Shown here: piece after piece, positions 1 to 6,515 of the stretch
Position numbering within the stretch: the first letter of the stretch is position 1
Layout: each line of letters begins with the position of its first letter
Assembly (NCBI GenBank): GCA_017620435.1
Contig: JAFZQL010000142.1
Coordinates: 1-7,442, forward strand
From: Erysipelotrichaceae bacterium
Lineage (GTDB): Bacteria; Bacillota_I; Bacilli_A; Erysipelotrichales; Erysipelotrichaceae
Reading direction: 5' to 3'
DNA: 7,442 nucleotides
Notes under the pieces: generated by a model
What the model was told of the DNA's origin: nothing
Databases searched by the model: none
What the model saw: the letters and a program-made list of their open reading frames with translations, nothing else
Program-made: the position numbers and the translations under genes

Positions 1-231
1 TATGCGTCTGAAACGATCGATGTCGGAAAGATCATCGATAACGATTTCCGGACTTTTCCCTTGAATCATGTTCTGTCTGATTATGACCGGATCAGGATCT
101 CCATCGATTCCGACAGTCCCGATGGAAAAGGAGTCGGAGTCTATTATTCCAACGGATCCTGTTTTGAAGATTCCGTTTTCCGTATCAACGGGGAACAGGT
201 GGACGATGCCGATCTGAGCCTGAAATATCTG
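1..231 (+). other. Shared extracytoplasmic domain, copy A (in DUF2142 protein, N-terminally cut)
   Basis: Protein-level domain copy. The stretch beginning DRIRISIDSDSP and continuing through RINGEQVDDADLSLKYL aligns with RLSFRLYSN...LYVNGEPCEGMLCFSV in the permease copy and with ELTLRIYPE...KMKVKGTICFSL in the stand-alone copy. The upstream residues SETIDVGKI align with the REILNIDEI strand of the permease copy. Only the C-terminal half of the domain lies inside the window. It is more divergent than copies B and C. Confidence 0.55.
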
Positions 232-1713
232 ATTCACAACGATGAACTGAAAGGCTTCGCCTCCGGAGTCGTCTTTTTTACTTCGATCGGCATGATTTTT
301 CTTGCCTTGCTGCTGCTTCTGTTTGATCCTTCCAGAGAAGTTCTGTTTACCTGTGCCATCATCATCATGGGAATACTGATGATGATCATCATTGTTCCTG
401 CTTCGCCTCCTGATGAGCTGAGCCATTATGAAGTAGCGCTTCAGGTCTCCAACATGATGTTGTTTACTGAACAGAAAACGATCGATTCCGTTTATCTGAA
501 ATACGGATACATGTACGGCCATTACAACATCAGTGCCGGATATGTCCGTCTGATCAGAGAGATTTTTAAGCCGCTGAAACTAACCAATAAGCTTCAGACT
601 CTTTCCCGCAACGCAAGAGATCTCTACTGGATCCAGTACATCCCGAATGCGATCGGACTGACGCTGGGAAGACTCCTGAAACTGAACATGATCACCGGTT
701 TCTATCTCGGCAGGATCACCGGTCTGATCTTCTATGCCGTATGCGTATATTTCGCGATCAGACTGGCTCCGACGCTGAAGCCTGTCCTGGGCATCGTGTC
801 CATCATGCCGATGTTCCTTCAGACAGCGGCGTCCATTACCTATGATACGTTCATTCTTGGACTTAGTTTCCTAAGTATCGCCTTCTTCCTGAGATGGTAC
901 TTCTCGGAAACGGAGATACCGCTGAAAGAGTACATTATCGTCTTTGTGATCTGTTTCCTGCTGGCTCCGGCAAAAGTCGTTTACGGTTTCTTCTCTTTCC
1001 TGTTCTTCTTCGTACCTGCAAAACAGTACGGCAATACAAAAAAGAAGATACTGATATCGCTTCTGCTGTGTCTGCCTGCGGTCTATCAGCTCTACGACAT
1101 CATGGCAGGTCCTCTGCAGCTGCTGTTCAAGAGCATCCTGCGTAAGGATACCGAGAATCTGATCTCATTGGATCTCAAGAACATCGGCGTTCAGCCGCAC
1201 AAGGATTCCTATTCTTTTTCCTATATGATCCATCATCCTGTGGAAACGCTGATGATCTTCTACAGGACGATCCGCTATCGGATCAAGTACTGGTTCTACG
1301 GCTCTTTCTGCAGAGCGTTGTCCGGCGACACTCTGATCGTTCCGATCGGTATCGTTCATCTTGCGCTGGCCATTCTGCTTGCCATGTCTTTTGTTTCACA
1401 ACCTAAGACCCTGCCGCTTCTGATCAAAGCGGTTCTGGTACTGATGTGCATCGTGATCGGTCTTTACGTCATCATCGGCATGTTTGTGTCATGGACCGAG
1501 TCTTCCCAGTCTATTGTCGAAGACTACGGCGGCATTATCGTCGAGGGAATTCAGGGGAGATATTTCAGTCCGCTCCTGCCGTTCTTCTTCGTGATATTCC
1601 CGAACGGAAAATTGACCCTGCCGCAGAGATTCGAGAAATACACTTTCCTGGTATATCTGTTCTTGTTTTTTGAGATCGTGATCTATGTATTGTCTTATAC
1701 ATTTGTGAATTGA
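1..1713 (+). CDS. DUF2142-family polytopic membrane protein with N-terminal extracytoplasmic domain (5' partial)
   Basis: The reading frame is open from base 1, so the gene begins upstream; 570 residues are visible. The TTG at 61 is not the start, because the residues encoded by 1-60 continue a conserved domain. Visible residues 1 to about 77 form a soluble beta-rich domain that also occurs in the genes at 3794 and 4333. A first membrane segment follows at about 86-108 and a second at about 113-134. Next comes PPDELSHY (PPDE at 406-417), the acidic motif typical of DUF2142 proteins, and then a long multi-span region. Near the C terminus, IQGRYFSPLLP (QGRY at 1552-1563) is the other DUF2142 hallmark. 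The family is poorly characterised. Its architecture, many helices with an acidic motif in the first outer loop, resembles GT-C glycosyltransferases. A role in modifying a surface glycan on the outer face is inferred from the neighbouring export genes. It ends 24 bases before the next gene. Confidence 0.85.
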   Translation, partial: YASETIDVGKIIDNDFRTFPLNHVLSDYDRIRISIDSDSPDGKGVGVYYSNGSCFEDSVFRINGEQVDDADLSLKYLIHNDELKGFASGVVFFTSIGMIFLALLLLLFDPSREVLFTCAIIIMGILMMIIIVPASPPDELSHYEVALQVSNMMLFTEQKTIDSVYLKYGYMYGHYNISAGYVRLIREIFKPLKLTNKLQTLSRNARDLYWIQYIPNAIGLTLGRLLKLNMITGFYLGRITGLIFYAVCVYFAIRLAPTLKPVLGIVSIMPMFLQTAASITYDTFILGLSFLSIAFFLRWYFSETEIPLKEYIIVFVICFLLAPAKVVYGFFSFLFFFVPAKQYGNTKKKILISLLLCLPAVYQLYDIMAGPLQLLFKSILRKDTENLISLDLKNIGVQPHKDSYSFSYMIHHPVETLMIFYRTIRYRIKYWFYGSFCRALSGDTLIVPIGIVHLALAILLAMSFVSQPKTLPLLIKAVLVLMCIVIGLYVIIGMFVSWTESSQSIVEDYGGIIVEGIQGRYFSPLLPFFFVIFPNGKLTLPQRFEKYTFLVYLFLFFEIVIYVLSYTFVN

Positions 1714-1731
1714 TCCTTTCCCGGGTACAAT
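1703..1731 (+). promoter_or_regulatory. Candidate sigma-70-type promoter for the GT4-like gene, leaderless arrangement
   Basis: TTGTGA (1703-1708, four of six bases match TTGACA) is separated by 17 bases from TACAAT (1726-1731, five of six match TATAAT). The -10 box ends six bases before the ATG at 1738, so transcription would be expected to begin at or next to the start codon. No Shine-Dalgarno sequence lies between the previous stop (1711-1713) and this ATG. The -10 box and the bases after it (TACAATAGAA) nearly match the candidate -10 at 3756 (TAGAATAGAA). This is sequence inspection only, with no expression evidence. Confidence 0.45.
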
Positions 1732-1737
1732 AGAAAT

Positions 1738-2841
1738 ATGAAAGCCGTGATCATCACTTGCTTCGAATCAAATGAAGAACGTGCGGATCTGATATATGAA
1801 GTATGCATGCGCAAGGGGTTTGATACCGTTGTTCTGACCTCGGATTTTTCGCATGTGCGCAAATGCACAAGAACATCGATCCCGGAACGCTTTACCGCCC
1901 TGAAGACAAGAACATATACGCGTAACCTTTCTGTCGGAAGGATGCTTTCACACCGCTGTTTTGCGAAAGACGTCTTTGCGGAAACGGAGAAATACGATCC
2001 GGATCTGATCTGGCTGATGGCTCCGGCAAACTCGCTGATTCAAGAAGCGAAACGGTATAAAAAGAAATATCCGAAGACAAGACTTGTCGTCGATATCATC
2101 GACATGTGGCCGGAATCCCTGCCGACCAGGATCCCTAAGGATCTGCTGCCGTTTCAGATCTGGAAAAACATCCGGAAGAAGTCTCTTTCTTGCGCGGATC
2201 TGCTGGTTACGGAATGCGACCTGTATCAGGAGATACTGAAGAACGAGTATTCCGGAAGGATGGAGACGCTTTACTGGTCAAGGAAGATGGATCTTCCTGT
2301 ACCGTCTGTTTTAAAGGCGGAGGATGAAAAACTGACGTTATGCTACATCGGTTCGATCAATAATCTGATCGATATCGATCTGATCGTTTCAACGGTGTCT
2401 AAGATCGGCGAAGCGGTCCGGGTTCATGTGATCGGAGACGGAGAGAAACGCGATGTGTTTGTCGCTGCGCTGAAAGAAGTCGCGGAAACGATCTACCACG
2501 GTCCGATCAGGGATGAAGAAAAGAAGGCGGAGATCTTTGCGAAATGTCATGCGGGGATCAATCTTTATAAAGAAGGGCTCTACATCGGACTGACTGTCAA
2601 GTGCATCGATTATTTCGCCCACGGTCTGCCGATCATCAACAATATCAAAGGCGATACCTGGAAGCTTACGGAAGAATACGGAGCAGGTTTTAATATCGAT
2701 CAAAACACTGCGGTAAATGCCGACGAGATCCGTTCGGCAAGAAAGCGCAGCGGGGAGATCCGGGCTTTATTCGAACGGTTTTTCTCTTCGGATGCTTTTG
2801 TTGTCAAATGTTTGAAACTGATAGATGAGGTCATGAAATGA
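1738..2841 (+). CDS. GT-B fold glycosyltransferase (GT4-like)
   Basis: This 367-residue protein is a predicted cytoplasmic sugar transferase for surface polysaccharide assembly. The N-terminal Rossmann half starts with the strand MKAVIITCF and includes VVDIIDMWPES (117-127), a segment typical of GT4 acceptor domains. The C-terminal half opens with LCYIGSI (201-207), then VIGDGEKRD (231-239), YHGPI (253-257), and the nucleotide-sugar binding region 278-300 that ends in DYFAHGLPII. In many GT4 enzymes the position before that Y is a glutamate (as in xEYxAxGxP); here it is aspartate 291. The start ATG 1738 is secure because beta-strand 1 begins directly with it, although no ribosome binding site is visible. 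The stop overlaps the next start by four bases (ATGA), so the two are translationally coupled. Sugar donor and linkage cannot be told from sequence. There is no membrane segment. Confidence 0.85.
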   Translation: MKAVIITCFESNEERADLIYEVCMRKGFDTVVLTSDFSHVRKCTRTSIPERFTALKTRTYTRNLSVGRMLSHRCFAKDVFAETEKYDPDLIWLMAPANSLIQEAKRYKKKYPKTRLVVDIIDMWPESLPTRIPKDLLPFQIWKNIRKKSLSCADLLVTECDLYQEILKNEYSGRMETLYWSRKMDLPVPSVLKAEDEKLTLCYIGSINNLIDIDLIVSTVSKIGEAVRVHVIGDGEKRDVFVAALKEVAETIYHGPIRDEEKKAEIFAKCHAGINLYKEGLYIGLTVKCIDYFAHGLPIINNIKGDTWKLTEEYGAGFNIDQNTAVNADEIRSARKRSGEIRALFERFFSSDAFVVKCLKLIDEVMK

Positions 2842-3749
2842 AACTGATTGTGCTGATGTCTACCTACAACGGCGAAAAGTATCTGCGTGAACAGCTGGAT
2901 TCCCTGCTGGCGCAGGAACATATGCCGGATAAGATCGTGGTCAGGGATGACGGTTCTTCCGACGGCACTTTGACGATTCTGGAGGAGTACCGTGCCAGGG
3001 ACAGCAGGATCGAATACCGCAAAGGCGAAAACAGGGGTCCTGCGGGCTCTTTCTATGAGCTGATTCGAGACTGTGAAGATGCCGAATACTACGCTCTGTG
3101 CGATCAGGATGATGTCTGGATGCCTGACAAGCTTTCTGCTGCGGTTGAAGCGCTGAAAAAAGAAGATGAAAGCATTCCTCTTCTCTACTGCAGCCGCTAT
3201 ACGCTGACGGATGAGAAACTGAATCCGATCGATTCCAATGTTTCTCCTCTTTACAATTATTCCGATTTTCCGCATTCTCTGATCTACCATACCGCTCCCG
3301 GCTGTACTTTTGTGTTCAATCATAAGGCAAGAGAAAAGGTCATCAGCTATGACATGGAAAAGGAGTACTGTCTGATCCATGACGCCATCATTCATAAGGT
3401 CGTATGCATGTTCGGCAAGATGATCCTGGATCCTGCTTCCCATATGTATTACCGTCAGCACAGAAACAACGAGATCGGTATGAGCGCGGATAAATTAAAA
3501 GTATTCAGCGGCAGGATCAGGCGATTCCTGAACGGAAAGAGCAGAAACTACCGCAGCTTAACGGCTAAAGCTCTGCTCCGCATCTACGGGAAAGAGTGCT
3601 CCGCGGAAAACAGGGAACTGCTGCAGACGCTGGCGTATTATCAGAAAGACAGGAAGCTGAAGAAACGTCTTCTGAACGATGAAAGACTGAAGACCGGAAC
3701 AGTGAATGATCTTTTCTTCCGTTTTCTGGTATTAGTAAACTATATCTAA
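2838..3749 (+). CDS. Family 2 (GT-A) glycosyltransferase, rhamnosyltransferase-like
   Basis: This 303-residue inverting glycosyltransferase most likely adds a sugar to a lipid-linked glycan in the cytoplasm. The N terminus, LMSTYNGEKYLREQLDSL (6-23), is the usual GT2 nucleotide-binding start. DDGSSDG (37-43) and CDQDDVW (88-94, the DxD-type metal/donor site) are both intact. GCTFVFN (155-161) and the HD pair (181-182, in the position of the catalytic base motif) complete the fold. About 85 C-terminal residues after the catalytic domain are basic and helical, suggesting peripheral membrane contact. The CDQDDVW form and overall length resemble RgpB-type enzymes that build rhamnose-rich cell-wall polysaccharides, but the sugar remains unproven. 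Start: ATG overlaps the previous stop (ATGA), with GATGAGG (2824-2830) as a reasonable ribosome binding site. A 44-base gap follows. Confidence 0.88.
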   Translation: MKLIVLMSTYNGEKYLREQLDSLLAQEHMPDKIVVRDDGSSDGTLTILEEYRARDSRIEYRKGENRGPAGSFYELIRDCEDAEYYALCDQDDVWMPDKLSAAVEALKKEDESIPLLYCSRYTLTDEKLNPIDSNVSPLYNYSDFPHSLIYHTAPGCTFVFNHKAREKVISYDMEKEYCLIHDAIIHKVVCMFGKMILDPASHMYYRQHRNNEIGMSADKLKVFSGRIRRFLNGKSRNYRSLTAKALLRIYGKECSAENRELLQTLAYYQKDRKLKKRLLNDERLKTGTVNDLFFRFLVLVNYI

Positions 3750-3752
3750 AAA

Positions 3753-3761
3753 TGTTAGAAT
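3753..3761 (+). promoter_or_regulatory. Candidate extended -10 promoter before the small membrane protein gene
   Basis: TG-T-TAGAAT (TG at 3753-3754, hexamer 3756-3761) is an extended -10 element just after the stop at 3747-3749. The best -35 candidates (TTAGTA at 3732 or TAGTAA at 3733) match only three of six bases, which is acceptable for an extended -10 promoter. The expected transcription start near 3768 would leave a leader of about 26 bases containing the ribosome binding site at 3780. It would allow the domain protein, exporter and last glycosyltransferase to be transcribed apart from the upstream genes. Confidence 0.35.
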
Positions 3762-3779
3762 AGAAGAGTTATAAAAAAG

Positions 3780-3784
3780 AAGGA
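3780..3784 (+). promoter_or_regulatory. Ribosome binding site deciding the start at 3794
   Basis: AAGGA lies nine bases before ATG 3794. An in-frame TTG at 3785 directly abuts this site and so cannot use it, which makes the ATG the better start. Confidence 0.6.
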
Positions 3785-3793
3785 TTGGAACTT

Positions 3794-4327
3794 ATGAAGA
3801 AAGATAGAAAAATAGTAGTGCTGATCGTCTTGTGTTCACTGTTTGTTGTGGCGGCAGTACTGTATATGTTTAAAGATAAACTCTTTGTCAGAAAGGAAAC
3901 GGTCACCGTTTCGGAAAACAGAGAAATGCCTGCGGCGGATGCCGTAACCAACGAGATCACCAACGGTCTGGTCGTTGAACAGAAGTTCATCAACCGTACC
4001 GATCCGATCAAAGAACTTGCGGTCGTATTTACCAAGCTCTATGTTTTAGATGATGTAGACATTACGATCGAACTGCTGGACGGAAATAAGAGTCTGTTGA
4101 AGAAGACTGTCAACGTGCTGCAGATCGAGGATCAGCACAGGTTCTTTGTTGAGGCTTCTCAGCCGATCGAAGGCGTACTGGGAAAAGAACTGACATTAAG
4201 AATCTACCCGGAGACCGCTTCCGATACGGGGCTGGCTCTGATGATGCAGGAAACAGGAAAAGAGACGATCCTGTTCGGCAAGATGAAAGTCAAGGGGACG
4301 ATCTGTTTTTCATTAACGGGTGAATAG
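3794..4327 (+). CDS. Single-span membrane-anchored protein with extracytoplasmic beta-rich domain, no recognised function
   Basis: This is a 177-residue protein. Lysines at the N terminus (MKKDRK) are followed by one hydrophobic span (about 7-26), a short linker and a soluble domain (45-177). This layout is a signal anchor with the domain outside the cell. The domain has alternating-strand patterns such as VDITIELLDG (88-97) and ELTLRIYPE (132-140). Residues 45-83 match residues 42-80 of the next gene's product at 20 of 39 positions by eye (MP-AD-VT-EI...VFTK-Y). It is therefore a paralogue of the permease N-terminal extension. I do not recognise a characterised family; a beta-sandwich that binds glycan or partner protein is inference. 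There is no lipobox, since the single cysteine at position 14 lies within the span without the flanking pattern. The stop TAG (4325-4327) lies five bases before the permease ATG, so translation is probably coupled. Confidence 0.75.
   Translation: MKKDRKIVVLIVLCSLFVVAAVLYMFKDKLFVRKETVTVSENREMPAADAVTNEITNGLVVEQKFINRTDPIKELAVVFTKLYVLDDVDITIELLDGNKSLLKKTVNVLQIEDQHRFFVEASQPIEGVLGKELTLRIYPETASDTGLALMMQETGKETILFGKMKVKGTICFSLTGE
3926..4324 (+). other. Shared extracytoplasmic domain, copy B (stand-alone)
   Basis: Protein-level domain copy covering residues 45-177 of the small membrane protein. It is collinear with copy C over its whole length, from MPAADAVTNEI to the terminal ICFSLTGE. The clear protein similarity with diverged DNA indicates an old tandem duplication, not a recent one. 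Confidence 0.7.
4318..4323 (+). promoter_or_regulatory. Ribosome binding site deciding the permease start
   Basis: GGGTGA (core GGTGA) lies inside the end of the preceding gene, nine bases before ATG 4333. It is only three bases before the alternative GTG at 4327, too close to serve it, so ATG 4333 is preferred. Confidence 0.5.
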
Positions 4328-4332
4328 TGCGG

Positions 4333-5757
4333 ATGGAGAATAAGATCAAGAAAGTACTAAGCTGTATCCTGATCCTGTATGCCGTTCTGGCGGTAGCTTT
4401 TTATTATCTTGCCGGTGAACAGCTGAAATACAAGGAAGCAGTCGAAAAGATCGCCATGCCGGAAGCAGATAGCGTTACGGACGAGATCGTAAAAGGCATG
4501 GATGTCAGACAGGAATTCGTGAATACGGTTGACAGGATCGAATCGGCAACGCTTGTTTTTACGAAGTTCTATCGGGAAGGAAGCGGCAATCTGGTCATCG
4601 ATCTGCTGGAAGGCGACAGAGTACTGATGAGAGAGATCCTGAATATCGATGAGATCCCGGAACAGGGCAGTGTTGTCCTGAGAGCGGATCGGCCGATCGA
4701 AGACATGAAAGGAAAGCGTCTTTCGTTCAGACTTTACAGCAACGCTGAGGAAAACCGGTCTCTGGCGGCAATGATGACCAAAGAGAACGTCCTGTCGGAT
4801 TCCCGGCTTTATGTCAACGGCGAACCGTGTGAAGGCATGCTGTGTTTCTCTGTCGATGGAACGCAGATCATTCACGCCAACCGTTACTACTGGTTCATCG
4901 CTTTGGGTGTCGGACTGATCCTTGCGGCAATCCTGTATAGTTCCTACCGCAGCTATGTTAGAAACAACCGTGCCAACTATCTGATCCGTTCCATACTTGC
5001 CGTATTCCAGTACAGTTTTCTCATTTCGCAACTGGTTTCAAGAGATTTCAAATCAAAATACAAAAGATCTGTCTTAGGTGTATTCTGGAGCTTCCTGAAT
5101 CCGCTGCTGACGATGATCGTTCAGTTCCTGGTATTCTCTACTTTCTTTAAGGCCGATACCAAGAACTATCCGGTCTATCTGCTGAGCGGTGTCGTATGTT
5201 TCAACTTCTTTAAGGAAACGACGGACATGTGTCTGTCTTCAATCTCCGGCAATGCCAACCTGATAAACAAGGTCTACATTCCGAAATATATTTTCCCTAT
5301 GGCCAAGACTATGTCTTCTACGATCAATCTGGGTATCTCGCTGATACCGTTGCTGCTCGTCAGCCTGCTGATGGGGGTCACGTTCCATAAATCGCTTTTA
5401 CTGATGTTCTATTTCCTGGCCTGCCTGATCGTTTTCTCATTGGGCTTTGGACTGTTGCTTTCCGCATTCATGGTCTTTTTCAGAGACATTCAGTTCCTCT
5501 GGGGAGTCATCGTTCAGATCTGGCAGTATGCAACGCCGATCTTCTATCCGGCTGAAATCGTTCCGGAACGTTTCAGATTCATCATCAGGCTGAATCCTTT
5601 GTATCATTTCATCGGCAATCTGCGTAAATGCCTGATCGACGGGATTTCTCCGGAACCTATGGCGTATATCTACTGTCTGGTATTTGCGCTTGCTTCCCTG
5701 CTGGCCGGTCTGTTTGTGTTCAAGAAGACGCAGGACAAGTTTACGCTGTATCTCTAG
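4333..5757 (+). CDS. Polysaccharide ABC exporter permease (ABC-2, Wzm/TagG/RgpC-like) with fused N-terminal extracytoplasmic domain
   Basis: This 474-residue transport permease should move a lipid-linked polysaccharide across the membrane together with the ATPase encoded next. Ordinary members have about 260-270 residues; that part here is about 226-474. It begins with QLVSRDFKSKYKRSVLGVFW (233-252), the family's amphipathic entry helix. Several membrane spans follow, then FFRDIQFLW (382-390), TPIFYP (401-406) and NPLYHFI (421-427), all typical of O-antigen/teichoic acid exporters. The N-terminal 205 residues are extra: span 1 at about 8-27, a soluble outside domain at 42-178 and span 2 at about 186-204. 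This returns the chain to the cytoplasm, where the permease must start, so the topology is consistent. The domain is a paralogue of the preceding gene's product. An alternative GTG start at 4327 would overlap the upstream stop. The ATPase gene follows after eight bases. Confidence 0.9.
   Translation: MENKIKKVLSCILILYAVLAVAFYYLAGEQLKYKEAVEKIAMPEADSVTDEIVKGMDVRQEFVNTVDRIESATLVFTKFYREGSGNLVIDLLEGDRVLMREILNIDEIPEQGSVVLRADRPIEDMKGKRLSFRLYSNAEENRSLAAMMTKENVLSDSRLYVNGEPCEGMLCFSVDGTQIIHANRYYWFIALGVGLILAAILYSSYRSYVRNNRANYLIRSILAVFQYSFLISQLVSRDFKSKYKRSVLGVFWSFLNPLLTMIVQFLVFSTFFKADTKNYPVYLLSGVVCFNFFKETTDMCLSSISGNANLINKVYIPKYIFPMAKTMSSTINLGISLIPLLLVSLLMGVTFHKSLLLMFYFLACLIVFSLGFGLLLSAFMVFFRDIQFLWGVIVQIWQYATPIFYPAEIVPERFRFIIRLNPLYHFIGNLRKCLIDGISPEPMAYIYCLVFALASLLAGLFVFKKTQDKFTLYL
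4456..4863 (+). other. Shared extracytoplasmic domain, copy C (fused to ABC permease)
   Basis: Protein-level domain copy at permease residues 42-177, flanked by two membrane spans. Strand-like segments include NLVIDLLEGD, RLSFRLYSN and the closing EGMLCFSVDG. It aligns end to end with copy B and over its C-terminal half with copy A. Confidence 0.7.
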
Positions 5758-5760
5758 GAG
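5756..5760 (+). promoter_or_regulatory. Ribosome binding site of the ABC ATPase gene
   Basis: AGGAG overlaps the permease stop codon and sits five bases before ATG 5766. It supports that ATG over any of the in-frame codons inside the permease gene, starting at 5628. Confidence 0.65.
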
Positions 5761-5765
5761 TTTCT

Positions 5766-6515
5766 ATGGCAAAGAAGATGATAGAAGTAAAAGACGTCTC
5801 GATGAAGTTCAAGATGTCCAGCGAACCGATCAACTCGTTAAAAGAGATTTTTACTTCAGCCTTAAGCGGAAAACTGCAGTACAATGAATTCCTCGCTCTG
5901 GATCATGTTTCATTCTCCCTGGAGAAGGGAAAGACTCTGGGCCTGATCGGACGCAACGGCGCCGGCAAGTCCACGACTTTAAAGCTTATCTCCGGCATAC
6001 TGAAACCGACCGAAGGCACGATCATCACCAGAGGAAACATCGTACCGATGCTGGAACTAGGCGCCGGTTTTGACCTGGAACTGACCGGTAAAGAAAACAT
6101 CTATCTGAACGGAGCGATCCTGGGATATTCCAAGGAATACCTGGAATCCAAGTACGAGGAGATCGTCGATTTTGCCGAGATCAGGGAATTCATCGATATG
6201 CCGATCCGGAACTATTCCTCCGGCATGATGGCCAGACTGGCTTTCTCCATCGCTTCGGTGGTCAATCCGGAGATCCTGATCGTCGACGAGATCTTATCGG
6301 TAGGCGATGCCGCTTTCCAGGAAAAGAGTCTGAACAGAATGAAAGAACTGATGTCAGGAGGCGCTACGGTACTGTTTGTATCGCATAATCTGGAAAAAAT
6401 AGAAGAAATGTGCGATGTGGTACTCTGGCTGGATCATGGGAAAGTCAGAATGATTTCGGATGCGAAAGAAGTATGCAGAAGCTATAAAAAGGAACAGGGT
6501 CTGAAGAAGAAATGA
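5766..6515 (+). CDS. Polysaccharide ABC exporter ATP-binding protein (Wzt/TagH/RgpD-like, short form)
   Basis: This 249-residue cytoplasmic ATPase powers the adjacent permease. Walker A is GRNGAGKS (62-69). The region LELGAGFDLELTGKENI (96-112) is diagnostic for the polysaccharide exporter subclass and stands where other ABC proteins have the Q-loop. The signature is YSSGM (150-154) instead of LSGGQ, again normal for this subclass. Walker B is ILIVDE (170-175), the D-loop is SVGD (178-181) and the switch histidine is H207 in VSHNLE. All catalytic motifs are intact. The protein stops about 30 residues after the nucleotide-binding core, so it lacks the C-terminal carbohydrate-binding domain found in Wzt proteins such as that of E. 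coli O9a. In-frame codons back to 5628 belong to the permease gene in another frame. The stop overlaps the next start by four bases. Confidence 0.93.
   Translation: MAKKMIEVKDVSMKFKMSSEPINSLKEIFTSALSGKLQYNEFLALDHVSFSLEKGKTLGLIGRNGAGKSTTLKLISGILKPTEGTIITRGNIVPMLELGAGFDLELTGKENIYLNGAILGYSKEYLESKYEEIVDFAEIREFIDMPIRNYSSGMMARLAFSIASVVNPEILIVDEILSVGDAAFQEKSLNRMKELMSGGATVLFVSHNLEKIEEMCDVVLWLDHGKVRMISDAKEVCRSYKKEQGLKKK

Noticed and set aside
61..63. TTG as start of the DUF2142 gene
   Set aside because: The frame is open upstream to base 1, and the residues encoded there continue the shared domain. There is no ribosome binding site.
1711..1737. CCCGGG palindrome in the gap as a terminator
   Set aside because: It is only a six-base palindrome without a stem-loop of useful length or a T-run. 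A promoter reading of the gap fits better.
2700..3461. A 253-codon open frame on the - strand
   Set aside because: It lies opposite the GT4/GT2 genes, whose protein motifs are clear. Its translation shows no recognisable domain, and it has no ribosome binding site support. It is a by-product of codon bias.
3785..3787. TTG start for the small membrane protein
   Set aside because: It would sit directly against AAGGA, too close for initiation. ATG 3794 has correct spacing and begins with the basic residues expected before a signal anchor.
4357..5031. A 224-codon open frame on the - strand
   Set aside because: It is fully antisense to the permease N-terminal domain, which is supported by its paralogue. 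The reverse translation shows no domain.
5628..5765. N-terminal extension of the ABC ATPase
   Set aside because: The extra 46 codons overlap the conserved permease C terminus in another frame. ATG 5766 has AGGAG five bases upstream and gives the usual family N terminus.
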